Below the pieces are notes generated by a model. The model saw nothing but the letters and a program-made list of their open reading frames with translations, was not told the origin of the DNA and searched no databases. From assembly GCF_003850345.1 (NCBI RefSeq), contig NZ_CP027707.1:5394001-5458000 (forward strand): a stretch of DNA of 64,000 nucleotides. Direction: 5' to 3'. How positions within the stretch are numbered: the first letter of the stretch is position 1; every line of letters starts with the position of its first letter. This document shows, piece by piece, positions 17,009-25,636 of the stretch. Source of the DNA: Pseudomonas chlororaphis subsp. piscium. Its GTDB lineage: Bacteria; Pseudomonadota; Gammaproteobacteria; Pseudomonadales; Pseudomonadaceae. Both the position numbers and the translations under genes were made by a program.

Positions 17009-17614
17009 TCAGGAACAGCGCGTGGCAGGGTTTTGCGCCCAGCGCTTGGCGGTGCCGGCAATGCGCTTGGCCAGCTCGTCGATGGCTCGCTGATGGGCCT
17101 GGACCAGGCTCGACAGCTCGACGCTGGCCGGCTGGCTGATGCGGCTGCTGCAGGTCAGGCTGCGACGCTCGACGCCGTCACCGCGCAGGCGCAGGTTCCA
17201 CACCACGTCGATCAGCGCATAACGCCCCGGCACCGATTCGAAGCGGCGCACATCGGTCTGCAGCGACAGGATCGGCTGTCCCGCTGACTTGGGCAGGCCT
17301 TCCAGGTTGCGCGTGCCCAGCTGCAGCTCCATCTGGCTGGCCAGGGCGTCGTGGAACTCGTCCACCAGCGGCGCGCTCCAGCGCGCGGTTTCCAGGATCG
17401 CCAGGGTGCCGCCGTCCTGGCGCACCACGACTTGCGGCTGGTCGACCTGCATCGGAATGCGCACCCCGGCCATCTCGAACTGCAGGGCCGGCGCCGTGAC
17501 GCCAGCGGGCGCCGGCTCGGGCGCCGGCGGCATCAGGGTGTAGTAATGGGTCGGCGCCGAGCTGCAGGCCGCCAGGCCCAGGGACGCGATCAGCAACACT
17601 AGAGTTTTTTTCAT
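17009..17614 (-). CDS. pqiC: PqiC-type outer-membrane lipoprotein of the Pqi transport system
   Basis: 201 residues with a lipobox LAAC (Cys 17), so a lipoprotein. The rest fits the ABC-transport auxiliary/PqiC family: HYYTLMPPAP after the Cys, GVRIPMQVDQPQVVVRQDGG, and an ARWSAPLVDEFHDALASQME motif. PqiC links the MCE tube PqiB to the outer membrane. Its ATG overlaps the pqiB stop by four bases. Confidence 0.9.
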   Translation of the reverse strand: MKKTLVLLIASLGLAACSSAPTHYYTLMPPAPEPAPAGVTAPALQFEMAGVRIPMQVDQPQVVVRQDGGTLAILETARWSAPLVDEFHDALASQMELQLGTRNLEGLPKSAGQPILSLQTDVRRFESVPGRYALIDVVWNLRLRGDGVERRSLTCSSRISQPASVELSSLVQAHQRAIDELAKRIAGTAKRWAQNPATRCS

Positions 17615-19299
17615 GGCTGGACTTCCGATTCAGGCTCACGAGAAGACGAGGTCGAGGATTTGTAGGCGTCCGGCTGGTTGTCCTTGAGCCGCCCACGGAT
17701 CAGTGCTTCGGGATGACGACTGAGGAAGTCGGTGAGCACCCGCACCGAACGGGCGGTACGCTGCACTTCGTCCATCGCCTGGCCCAGTTGCAGGCGCTGC
17801 GGCGAGTCCTCGGCGAAGCTGTCGTTGGCCGTGGTCAGGGTTTTCTTGGTCTGTTCCAGGGTGTCGCGCATCTCTGGCAATACCTTGCCGTTGACGTTCT
17901 GCAAGGTCTTCTGCATCTCGGTCAGGCTGCCGTTGAGGTTGTTGGCGATGGCATCGATCGGCAATTTGCTGATCTTCTCCACCACTCGCTGCAACTGCTC
18001 CTGCAGCTTGTCGAGCCCGCCCGGCACGGTGGGGATTTCCAACGGTCGCGCGGTCGCATCGAAAGCCACCGGCTTGGCGTTGGGAATGAAGTCCATGGAG
18101 ATATACAGCTGGCCGGTCAGCAGGTTGCCGCTACGCGCCTGGGCCCGCAGGCCATGCTGGACGAAGGTACTGATCAGGTAGCCCGCGCGACTTTCGTCGG
18201 CACCGCTGAGTTTCTCCAGTTGCTGATGGACCTTGCCCAGCCGCGCCGGGTAGATCACCACGCCGACCACGGTGGAGAAGCTCTTTTTCTGCTCGTCGTA
18301 ATCCAGGTCCATCGACACCACTCGGCCGATGTTCACCCCGAGGAACTCCACCGGCGCATTGAGCGCCAACCCGCGCAGGGTCTGGTCGAAACGCATGCGC
18401 ATGTAGTACGGGTCGCCGTCGGGCGGCGCCAGCGCGGTGTCCGGGTCGGCGAACAGCTGGTAGCTGGCGTTCTCGTCGGCCGGCTTGGCGTTGGGGCTGT
18501 ACTTGGGTTCGACGAAGGCGATGCCGCCGGCGAGGATCGACGAGATGGACTCGGTGTTGACCTTCAGGCCGTTGGCGCCCAGGGTCACGTCCACGCCGCT
18601 GGCGTTCCAGAAGCGCGAGTCGGTGGTGACGAACTGGTCGTTGGGGGCGTTGACGAAGATCCGCACGTCCACGCCCTTGCCGTTTTCCGAGAGCTTGTAG
18701 GAAATCACCTGGCCTACCTCGATGCGCCGGTAATAGACCGGCGAACCGACGTCCAGCGACCCCAGGTCATCGGTGCGCAGGGTGAAGCGCTTGCCCTTTT
18801 GCCCGTAAGTCACAGGTGGCGGCGTTTCCAGGCCGACGAAGCTTTTCTTGCGTTTTTCTTCCCGGCCGGCGTCGGCGCCGATAAAGGCCCCCGACAGCAG
18901 GGTGTCGACACCCGACACGCCTCCCGCACCAATGCGTGGGCGCACCACCCAGAACATCGAGTCGGCGGCGGTGAAGGACTCCGCCGACTGGTCCAGCTCG
19001 ACCTTGGCGATCACCTTGCTGCGGTTCTTGCTCAAGGCGATGGAGGTGACCTTGCCGATCACCACGTTCTTGTACTTGACCTGGGTCTTGTTGGCTTCCA
19101 GGCCTTCGGCGGTCTGGAAGCTGATGGAGATCTCGGGCCCGGCCGACAGCGACTTGTGCACCAGCATCGACAGGCCGACCAGGGCCGCGACTATGGGCAC
19201 GATCCACACCAGCGAAATATTGAACCGGCGCGTCCTGACCGCGGGGGTGCCCGGCCTCGCTGGCGCGCTTGAAGCGTTGGAACCTGGATGATCAGACAT
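17611..19299 (-). CDS. pqiB: Intermembrane lipid transport protein PqiB (three MCE domains)
   Basis: 562 residues. One N-terminal transmembrane helix (ISLVWIVPIVAALVGLSMLV) follows a short cytoplasmic tail; three MlaD/MCE domains follow (first beginning ISISFQTAEGLEANKTQVKY, second GKRFTLRTDDLGSLDVGSPV, third YYMRMRFDQTLRGLALNAPV), then a long helical C-terminus (LEQTKKTLTTANDSF) that builds the needle spanning the periplasm. Start ATG 19299 overlaps the end of the second pqiA gene by eight bases. Confidence 0.92.
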   Translation of the reverse strand: MSDHPGSNASSAPARPGTPAVRTRRFNISLVWIVPIVAALVGLSMLVHKSLSAGPEISISFQTAEGLEANKTQVKYKNVVIGKVTSIALSKNRSKVIAKVELDQSAESFTAADSMFWVVRPRIGAGGVSGVDTLLSGAFIGADAGREEKRKKSFVGLETPPPVTYGQKGKRFTLRTDDLGSLDVGSPVYYRRIEVGQVISYKLSENGKGVDVRIFVNAPNDQFVTTDSRFWNASGVDVTLGANGLKVNTESISSILAGGIAFVEPKYSPNAKPADENASYQLFADPDTALAPPDGDPYYMRMRFDQTLRGLALNAPVEFLGVNIGRVVSMDLDYDEQKKSFSTVVGVVIYPARLGKVHQQLEKLSGADESRAGYLISTFVQHGLRAQARSGNLLTGQLYISMDFIPNAKPVAFDATARPLEIPTVPGGLDKLQEQLQRVVEKISKLPIDAIANNLNGSLTEMQKTLQNVNGKVLPEMRDTLEQTKKTLTTANDSFAEDSPQRLQLGQAMDEVQRTARSVRVLTDFLSRHPEALIRGRLKDNQPDAYKSSTSSSREPESEVQP

Positions 19300-19906
19300 C
19301 TTCAACCTCTACATCCCAGATAAGCCGGGGATCGAAACTCATGGCCGCGAACATCGTCAGGACCACGACCAAACCAAAGAACAGGATGCCCATGCGCGGC
19401 TCGATCGAGCTCAGGGCGTGGAATTGCACCAGCGCCGCCACCAGGGCGACCACCAGCACGTCGAGCATCGACCAGTAGCCGATCACCTCGATAAAGCGGT
19501 ACAGCTTGGCGCGCTCGCGCATCGCCCAATGGCTGCGACGCTGGCAGGTGATCAGCAGCATCCCCAGGACAAAGAACTTGATGCACGGCACCACCACGCT
19601 GGCGATGAAGATCAGCAGGGCAATGTCCCAGGAGCCGTGCTGCCAGAACTCCAGCACACCACTGAGAATAGTGTTTTCGCTGCCGCTGCCGAATATCTGG
19701 GTGTACATCACCGGCAGCACGTTGGCCGGGATGTAGAGAATCAGGCTGGCCACAAGGAAGGCCCAGGTGCGGCTCAGGCTGTTGGGTTTGCGCGCATGCA
19801 CCACCGCCTCGCAGCGCGGGCAGTAGTGAACGTCCTGCGGGCAGGTCTGGCCGCAGGTGTGGCACAGCATCAGGCCCAGGTCGCGGGCGTAGGGAGGCTG
19901 GTGCAT
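19292..19906 (-). CDS. pqiA2: Paraquat-inducible protein A, second half-size subunit
   Basis: 204 residues: a double-Cys zinc ribbon (CHTCGQTCPQDVHYCPRCE, residues 15-33) then four hydrophobic helices with the PqiA signature NVLPVMY and GSWDIALLIFIASVVVPCIK. E. coli PqiA holds two such modules in one chain; here the second is its own gene. ATG at 19906 shares one base with the stop of the first (TGATG). Confidence 0.9.
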   Translation of the reverse strand: MHQPPYARDLGLMLCHTCGQTCPQDVHYCPRCEAVVHARKPNSLSRTWAFLVASLILYIPANVLPVMYTQIFGSGSENTILSGVLEFWQHGSWDIALLIFIASVVVPCIKFFVLGMLLITCQRRSHWAMRERAKLYRFIEVIGYWSMLDVLVVALVAALVQFHALSSIEPRMGILFFGLVVVLTMFAAMSFDPRLIWDVEVEDV

Positions 19907-20514
19907 CAGTAGCGGCCCTCCAGGTCGTCCCAGAGGCGGCGGATGCCCTTGCCGGAAATCAGGATGATCAGCACCGTCAGCATCGACAACGACCACAGCC
20001 CCAGGCCCGGGTGCACGTCGAGCATGCCGGCCAGCTTGACGATGGCCACCAGGATGCCCAGCAGGCACACCTCCAGCATGCTCCACGGCCGCAGGTGTTC
20101 CAGGGCGCGCATGCAGGCCTTGAAGCCCGGCGCCGCGCGCCCGATATTGGCGAAGCCCAGCACCCAGCACAGCAGGAGGATCTGCAAGCCGGGGGCAAGG
20201 ATGATGGCCAGGCCGGTGACGGCGGCGATCAGGCTGATGCGGCCCTGGGCCAGGGCTTCGACCGACTGCCAGAGGGTGGCTTCATTGCTCAGGCCTTCGA
20301 GGCTGATGCCGATCACCGGGAAGGCATTGGCGAACACGAACAGCAGCGCCGCGGTGATCGACAGGGCAAGCAGCTGCTGCACGTTCAGGTTCCGGGCGCG
20401 CTCCAGCACCGCCCCGCAGCGCGAACACTGGGAGGTCTGGCCTTTTGCAAGCGGCACGGATTCGTACAGCGAATCGCAATGCTCGCAGATGATCCAGTTG
20501 GGAGAGAGTGTCAT
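19906..20514 (-). CDS. pqiA1: Paraquat-inducible protein A, first half-size subunit
   Basis: 202 residues: zinc ribbon CEHCDSLYESVPLAKGQTSQ then CSRCG, followed by four transmembrane helices with ANAFPVIGISLEG and RPWSMLEVCLLGILVAIVKL. Corresponds to the N-terminal module of E. coli PqiA in the inner membrane. First gene of the four-gene pqiA1-pqiA2-pqiB-pqiC operon, divergent from a tetR gene 144 bases away. The Shine-Dalgarno site is weak. Confidence 0.9.
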   Translation of the reverse strand: MTLSPNWIICEHCDSLYESVPLAKGQTSQCSRCGAVLERARNLNVQQLLALSITAALLFVFANAFPVIGISLEGLSNEATLWQSVEALAQGRISLIAAVTGLAIILAPGLQILLLCWVLGFANIGRAAPGFKACMRALEHLRPWSMLEVCLLGILVAIVKLAGMLDVHPGLGLWSLSMLTVLIILISGKGIRRLWDDLEGRY

Positions 20515-20658
20515 GGTCTTCGAGTCAGGTGGGACAGCGGAGGGCGCTGATCCATGGCGCGTATTCTCTGCAAAAGTAGAGGATGGTGTCTAGTTTTACC
20601 TGAGGACTGCAAACGCTCTGGTGCGCCATAATGTATGCCCCTTGCTGCCACTCAGACC

Positions 20659-21306
20659 ATGAACGATTCAAAAATGCTCCCGGCTAAAACCCCGCGCTCG
20701 CCGAAACAGACTCGTGGCCATGAACGAGTCACGGCGATTCTCGACGCCTGCGCCCACCTGCTGGTCAGCCAGGGAGTGGCCAGCCTGACCATGCATGGCC
20801 TCGCGCGCGAAGCCGGCACCTCCATCGGTTCGCTGTACCACTTCTTCAGCGACAAGCAGAGCGTGCTCGACGCCCTCGGCCAGCGCCACATCGACGCCAT
20901 CGACCAGATCACCGCCAACCTCCTGGCCATCGACCCGGCGACCTGGGTCGAATCGAGCAGCCAGCAGGTGATCGAGCGGATGATCATGCCGATCATGGAA
21001 TACCTCGAGACCCATCCCGACCTGCTGCAGATGATCAGCCCCGCCTTCGCCCCCGGCCAGCTCCAGGCCCCAGAGGCGCGGGAGCGAATCCAGGCAACCT
21101 ACGCCCGGATGCTCGCCCTGCGCCTGCCCGGCGCCACTGCCGCGCAACGCGAGACCTATGTGACAGCGATGCTTGGCTTGCCCATCGGACTGTTCCAGGT
21201 TGCTCTGGAGCATAGCCAGCTCAAGAGCATTCTGCTGCTGCAGGAAGTGCCCAGGGCGATGAAGGCCTACCTCGAGGCCATCGAGCGGCACCACGCCGCC
21301 CGCTGA
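20659..21306 (+). CDS. TetR-family transcriptional regulator
   Basis: About 215 residues. TetR HTH: RVTAILDACAHLLVSQGVAS, LTMHGLAREAGTSIGSLYHF, FSDKQSVLDALGQRH. The C-terminal ligand domain is helical with no recognisable effector. It is divergent from pqiA1 and may regulate it. Two in-frame ATGs (20635 and 20659) are possible; a CATAAT sequence at 20627-20632 looks like a -10 box and favours 20659, but neither has a good ribosome binding site. Confidence 0.88.
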   Translation: MNDSKMLPAKTPRSPKQTRGHERVTAILDACAHLLVSQGVASLTMHGLAREAGTSIGSLYHFFSDKQSVLDALGQRHIDAIDQITANLLAIDPATWVESSSQQVIERMIMPIMEYLETHPDLLQMISPAFAPGQLQAPEARERIQATYARMLALRLPGATAAQRETYVTAMLGLPIGLFQVALEHSQLKSILLLQEVPRAMKAYLEAIERHHAAR

Positions 21307-21318
21307 CCTCTGCTGTTT

Positions 21319-21762
21319 TCAACTGGCGCTATCGAGCGGGCGACGCAGCATCAGCCGTTCCCGCACCAGGTCGTAACCCCAGTGATAGACATAGGTGTAC
21401 GGCAGGAAGAACAGCAGCACGCCGATGTCGAGAATCAGCGCCTGCATCAGGCTGACCTGCAGCCACCAGGCAATCAGCGGCACGCTCACCGCCACCAGGC
21501 CACCCTCGAACAGCAGCGCGTGGGCGACCCGGGTCCAGCCGCTGGGCGCCAGGGCCAGGCGCTTGAGCAGGCGGTCGAACAGGCCATTGAAGACCACGTT
21601 CCAGGCCAGGGCGATCAGGCCGATGGCGATGGTCGCCACACCCATGTCGACAAAGGGTTTGTCCATGATCCAGGCCAGCAGCGGCGTGCACAGCGCGAAC
21701 GCCAGCAACTCGAAGCCCACGGCCTGGAAAACCCGCTCGGTCAAAGATTTGGTAGTGCTCAT
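21319..21762 (-). CDS. PACE-family multidrug/biocide efflux transporter (first copy)
   Basis: 147 residues with four transmembrane helices arranged as two bacterial transmembrane pairs: ERVFQAVGFELLAFALCTPL, then NVVFNGLFDRL; second pair RVAHALLFEGGLVAVSVPLI, then YTYVYHWGYD. This is the AceI-like proton-coupled exporter family (chlorhexidine, acriflavine, short diamines). ATG 21762 follows CGGGAG; an upstream ATG at 21795 with GAGGTG is a possible alternative. A LysR gene is divergent, the AceI/AceR arrangement. A second PACE gene lies at 36451. Confidence 0.9.
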   Translation of the reverse strand: MSTTKSLTERVFQAVGFELLAFALCTPLLAWIMDKPFVDMGVATIAIGLIALAWNVVFNGLFDRLLKRLALAPSGWTRVAHALLFEGGLVAVSVPLIAWWLQVSLMQALILDIGVLLFFLPYTYVYHWGYDLVRERLMLRRPLDSAS

Positions 21763-21852
21763 GATCCGGCTCCCGCCAGTGAATGTGGTTGCCATGATCA
21801 CCTCAACTACCGATACTTCATAATCATTAACCATCGATCAAGGCGATAGTTC

Positions 21853-22707
21853 ATGGCCTCACACGAAGTACTGCTGGCCTTTGTCCAGGCCGCCACCCAA
21901 GGCTCGTTTTCCGCGGCCGCGCGCAAGCTCGGCAAGAGTCAGTCGACCATCAGCGCGGCGGTGGCGAGCCTGGAGATCGACCTCGACCTGCAACTGTTCG
22001 ACCGCAGCAGCCGCAAGCCCGCCCTCACCCCGCAAGGCCACGTCATGCTGCAGCGGGCCGAAGACATCCTGGCCGCCACCAGCCGCCTGGAAATGGCCGC
22101 CAGCCAGCTGGCCCAGGGCGTGGAGGCCAAGCTCACGGTGGCCCTGTCCGACACCTATCAGTCGGATCGTTTCGAAACCTCGCTGAGCGCCTTCGAACAA
22201 CGCTACCCGGACCTGGAACTGGAATGCCTGATCGCCGAATGCGACGACCTGATCGAGCTGGTCCAGCGCGGCCGGGCGCAGATCGCCTTCGCCGAAATGC
22301 AGCCCGACTACCCGGCGGACCTGGACCATTCGACGGTGGACGAGCGCACGGAAATCGCCCTGTTCGTGTCGCGCAAGCACCCCTTGGCGGCGCTGAAAAA
22401 TATCGACCAGGCCCGGCTGCAACAGCACCGCGAACTGCGCCTGGCAACCATCGTCAATCCCTACGACAGCCGGGCCAAGGGCCGGGTATGGTCGGCGCCG
22501 AGCTACCTGATGCTGCTGGAAATGGCCCAGGGCGGTTTTGGCTGGGCGCCCCTGCCGCGCTGGCTGGTGGAGCGTTTCGGCGCCGACAGCCTGGTGGAAC
22601 TCGATGCCCGTGGCTGGCCGCGTAACGTGGCGGTCGATGCCCTGTGGTCGCGCCTGCACCCGCCTGGCCCGGCGGGCAGCTGGTTGCTGGGGCGGATGCT
22701 GGAATAG
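21853..22707 (+). CDS. LysR-family regulator paired with the first PACE gene
   Basis: 284 residues. HTH at 1-60: LLAFVQAATQGSFSAAARKL, GKSQSTISAAVASLEIDLDL, LFDRSSRKPALTPQGHVML; substrate-binding-like effector domain follows. Divergent from the PACE exporter with 90 bases between the starts; by analogy with AceR it probably activates the exporter in response to its substrate. Confidence 0.9.
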   Translation: MASHEVLLAFVQAATQGSFSAAARKLGKSQSTISAAVASLEIDLDLQLFDRSSRKPALTPQGHVMLQRAEDILAATSRLEMAASQLAQGVEAKLTVALSDTYQSDRFETSLSAFEQRYPDLELECLIAECDDLIELVQRGRAQIAFAEMQPDYPADLDHSTVDERTEIALFVSRKHPLAALKNIDQARLQQHRELRLATIVNPYDSRAKGRVWSAPSYLMLLEMAQGGFGWAPLPRWLVERFGADSLVELDARGWPRNVAVDALWSRLHPPGPAGSWLLGRMLE

Positions 22708-22750
22708 TCGCGACGATCGGCCGGAACGGCTGCGGCGTATTCGAAATCGC

Positions 22751-22793
22751 CGTAGGCCTTCGGCCTTATCGCAGCCTGCGGCAGCGGCTACAG
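22751..22793. repeat. REP of the GCAGCGGCTAC type
   Basis: CGTAGGCCTTCGGCCTTATC then GCAGCCTGCGGCAGCGGCTA form an imperfect hairpin. This differs from the GTAGGAGCGAGG type and recurs at 46490 and 62501. Located between the convergent lysR and ECF sigma genes. Confidence 0.7.
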
Positions 22794-22811
22794 GGTTCGG
22801 CAGGATTCAAT

Positions 22812-24062
22812 TCAGAGGGTTTTCAGTGCTTCGAGCTTGTTCTCGATAAAACGCCGTTCCGGCTCTTGCCGGGTCAGTTCCAGGGCTCGCAGATAGGCTT
22901 CCCGCGCCGACTCCACCCGGCCCAACTGCCGGCAGAACTCGGCCCGCGCCGAATGGGCCAGGTGGTAATCCTGCAACTCGCCCCGGGCCAGGATCGCCTC
23001 GACCCGCTCCAGGCCGGCCAAGGGCCCGTCCCGCTGGGCGATGGCGGCCGCGCGGTTCAACTCGATCACCGGCGACGGCATGGCGCGCAACAACACGTCA
23101 TACAGGCCGATGATCTGCTGCCAGTCGGTTTCCCCGGCCGTCGCCGCTTCGGCATGCACCGCGGCGATCGCCGCCTGCAGGCAGTAGGGGCCGAAACGTC
23201 GGGTGCCCAGGGCGTGCTCCACCAGGGCGCAACCTTCGGCGATCAGTTCGCGATCCCACAGCGAGCGGTCCTGTTCGTCCAGCAGCACCAGCTCCCCGGT
23301 GGCCGAGGTTCGCGCCGGGCGCCGCGACTCATGCAGCATCATCAAGGCCAGCAAGCCCATCACTTCCGGTTCCGGCAGCAGTTCCAGCAACAGGCGCCCA
23401 AGGCGGATCGCCTCCTGGGTCAGGTCCTCGCGGGTCAGCTCCGCGCCCATCGACGTCGAGTAGCCTTCGTTGAACACCAGGTAAATCACCCGCAACACGC
23501 TGTCCAGGCGCTCGGGCAGTTCGCCCAGGGACGGCACCTGATAAGGGATGTGCGCATCGCGGATCTTGGCCTTGGCGCGCACGATGCGCTGGGCGATGGT
23601 GGCCGGCGCGCAGAGAAAGGCCCGGGCGATTTCCTCGGTGGTCAGGTCGCAGATTTCCCGCAGGGTCAGCGGCACCTGGGCGTCCGCCGCCAGCGCCGGG
23701 TGGCAGCAGGTGAAGATCAGGCGCAGGCGGTCGTCTTCCAGGTCTTCCTCGCTCCAGTCAGCCTGCTCCAGCTCTTCCAGCTGACTGACCAGCGCCGCCT
23801 GGGACGCGGCGAACCGCGCCCGCCGACGCAAGCCGTCGATGGCCTTGAAACGCCCGGCCGACACCAGCCAGGCCCGCGGGTTGTCCGGTACGCCGTCGCG
23901 CTGCCAGCGCTCGACCGCGACGAAGAACGCCTCGTGCAAGGCTTCCTCGGCGAGGTCGAAATCCCCCAGCAGGCGAATCAGGGTCGCCAGGATCCGCCGC
24001 GACTCGTTGCGGTAGACCCTCTCCACCAGCGCCTTGACGCTGTCTTGCGCGGCCGTCGGCAT
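22812..24062 (-). CDS. ECF42-type RNA polymerase sigma factor with long C-terminal extension
   Basis: 416 residues, about twice a normal ECF sigma factor. Sigma region 2 is at about 8-80 (ESRRILATLIRLLGDFDLAE, FFVAVERWQRDGVPDNPRAW), region 4 near 110-180 (LTLREICDLTTEEIARAFLC, RIVRAKAKIRDAHI), then a ~200-residue helical TPR-like extension (ITPV-less, with LERVEAILARGELQDYHLAH). This matches the ECF42 group, which is controlled through the extension and not by an anti-sigma factor. The partner DGPF protein is encoded two genes upstream in the same operon. Start overlaps the stop of the upstream gene (TGATG). Confidence 0.88.
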   Translation of the reverse strand: MPTAAQDSVKALVERVYRNESRRILATLIRLLGDFDLAEEALHEAFFVAVERWQRDGVPDNPRAWLVSAGRFKAIDGLRRRARFAASQAALVSQLEELEQADWSEEDLEDDRLRLIFTCCHPALAADAQVPLTLREICDLTTEEIARAFLCAPATIAQRIVRAKAKIRDAHIPYQVPSLGELPERLDSVLRVIYLVFNEGYSTSMGAELTREDLTQEAIRLGRLLLELLPEPEVMGLLALMMLHESRRPARTSATGELVLLDEQDRSLWDRELIAEGCALVEHALGTRRFGPYCLQAAIAAVHAEAATAGETDWQQIIGLYDVLLRAMPSPVIELNRAAAIAQRDGPLAGLERVEAILARGELQDYHLAHSARAEFCRQLGRVESAREAYLRALELTRQEPERRFIENKLEALKTL

Positions 24063-24553
24063 CAGTCCGGCATGCCTCGGGTCACCAGGCTTTCCAGGCG
24101 ATCCAGGCTCTGCCCCCAGCCCTCGTGAAAGCCCATGGCTTCATGGGCCTGGCGATCCTCTTCGCTCCAGTGCATGGCGCGGGCGGTGTAGAGGGTCTTG
24201 CCATCCACTTCGTCGAAGGTCACCTCGGCGCTCATGAAGGCCTTGCCCGAAGGGATCCAGCCCGGCAGGAAGGCGTCGGTGAACACCAGCCGCCGCGGCG
24301 CGACTATCTCCAGGAACACGCCCATGGTCGGGTACTCGTTGCCATCCGGTGCGCGCATCAGGGTGCGAAACTGGCCGCCGACCCACAGGTCCATTTCACA
24401 CTCGGGGGTGGTCATGCCGTGGGGGCCCCACCATTGCACCAGCAACTCGGGTTCGGTCCAGGCGCGAAACAGCTTGCCGGGCGGCGCATCGATCAGGCGA
24501 CTGATGGACAACTCGTATTGGGCGGGCGCACGGCCCGCGCTGTGCTCGGTCAT
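24062..24553 (-). CDS. SRPBCC/AHSA1-domain protein
   Basis: 163 residues. Activator-of-Hsp90-ATPase homologue-1-like (START-fold) domain: LSISRLIDAPPGKLFRAWTE, LVQWWGPHGMTTPECEMDLW, GGQFRTLMR, and C-terminal WGQSLDRLESLVTR. Such proteins bind hydrophobic ligands. AGGAGT precedes the ATG. It lies between the DGPF gene and the ECF sigma gene, a common companion in ECF42 loci. Confidence 0.9.
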   Translation of the reverse strand: MTEHSAGRAPAQYELSISRLIDAPPGKLFRAWTEPELLVQWWGPHGMTTPECEMDLWVGGQFRTLMRAPDGNEYPTMGVFLEIVAPRRLVFTDAFLPGWIPSGKAFMSAEVTFDEVDGKTLYTARAMHWSEEDRQAHEAMGFHEGWGQSLDRLESLVTRGMPD

Positions 24554-24605
24554 TGCGAAACTCCTGCTTATGCTTGTTTTCAGGACTCGTTTGCAAAGGT
24601 TGCGA

Positions 24606-24950
24606 TCAGGGATTCAACTCGCGCACCGGGCGCACCTCGATGCTGCCGACCCGGGCCGCCGGGATGTTGCCGGCGACCTGGATGGCTTCGTTGAGATCCT
24701 TGGCATCGATCAGGTAGAACCCGGCCAACTGTTCCTTGGTTTCGGCGAACGGGCCGTCGGTGATCGACAGCCGGCCGCCGCGCATGCGCACCGTGGTCGC
24801 GGTCTGCACCGACTCCAGGGCCTCGGCGGCGATCATCCGGCCGCTGCCCTGCACCGACTCGGCGTAGGCCATGCACTCGGCGTCCTTCGGGCTCTCCGGC
24901 AGGCTGTGCAACAGCTGTTCGTCGCTGTAGACCAGGCATAGGTATTTCAT
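24606..24950 (-). CDS. YciI-like DGPF-domain protein, partner of the ECF42 sigma factor
   Basis: 114 residues: MKYLCLVYSDE at the N-terminus and the name-giving motif in LSITDGPFAETKEQLAGFYL, followed by IDAKDLNEAIQVAGNIPAA and EVRPV. DGPF proteins are the conserved companions of ECF42 sigma factors; whether they sense a signal or are enzymes is not settled. AAGGAGAG precedes ATG 24950. Confidence 0.92.
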   Translation of the reverse strand: MKYLCLVYSDEQLLHSLPESPKDAECMAYAESVQGSGRMIAAEALESVQTATTVRMRGGRLSITDGPFAETKEQLAGFYLIDAKDLNEAIQVAGNIPAARVGSIEVRPVRELNP

Positions 24951-25017
24951 GGGGCTCTCCTTGATCGGGCTGATCAACTATGGCTGCAGTTTCAGGCTTT
25001 GGCGAAAAACCCGACGA

Positions 25018-25452
25018 TCAGGGTTGCAGGTCGAACAGCACGGTGCCGCTCATCATGTCGAACGGCGCCGACCAGTGTTCGTGCACCACTTTCCACTGCC
25101 CACCAATACGCTGGTAACCCGCGGTCACGCGCATCCAGCAGGCCTTGGTCTCGCCCTTGTCGTCGGTGCCGCCGCAGTGGGCCAGCCAGTGGGCGAAGGC
25201 GATGTCGTTGGCCCCGACTATGTGCAGTTGCTCGAAGTCGAAGATGCCAGGGCCGGGGCAGACTTCCATGCAGGTCTTCCAGTGCGCGCGGTAGGCCTCC
25301 TTGCCCTTGAATTGCAACGCGGTCACGGCGTCGAACGAGGTGATGTCGTCGGCGTAGTAGCTGACGATACGATCGATGTCCTTGACCATCACGGCCTGGC
25401 GCCAGGCGTCGATCAGGCTGCGGATTTCGCTTTCGGTGGTTTGGGCGTTCAT
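25018..25452 (-). CDS. NTF2-like (SnoaL/DUF4440-type) protein
   Basis: 144 residues, cone-shaped NTF2 fold: EIRSLIDAWRQAVMVKDIDR, IVSYYADDITSFDA, and C-terminal WMRVTAGYQRIGGQWKVVHE. Members may be small isomerases or ligand carriers. AAGGAG precedes ATG 25452. First of the four-gene operon NTF2-DGPF-SRPBCC-ECF42, so probably made with, and under control of, that sigma factor. Confidence 0.88.
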   Translation of the reverse strand: MNAQTTESEIRSLIDAWRQAVMVKDIDRIVSYYADDITSFDAVTALQFKGKEAYRAHWKTCMEVCPGPGIFDFEQLHIVGANDIAFAHWLAHCGGTDDKGETKACWMRVTAGYQRIGGQWKVVHEHWSAPFDMMSGTVLFDLQP

Positions 25453-25636
25453 GGCGATTCTCCTTGCGATTGAGTGACAGGGGCTCAAGGTGGCCGCCAG
25501 AGGCGACCGTTAAATCGTGAAGACACCCTTAGTCGTCTGGCCGCCGGGCAAATCGACAAGGCCAGGAAAAAAAACCGGGACCCCGGGCAAAATCGCTAGA
25601 ATCGCCACTCCTACAGCCTCCCCCTAGTGCTTGGAT

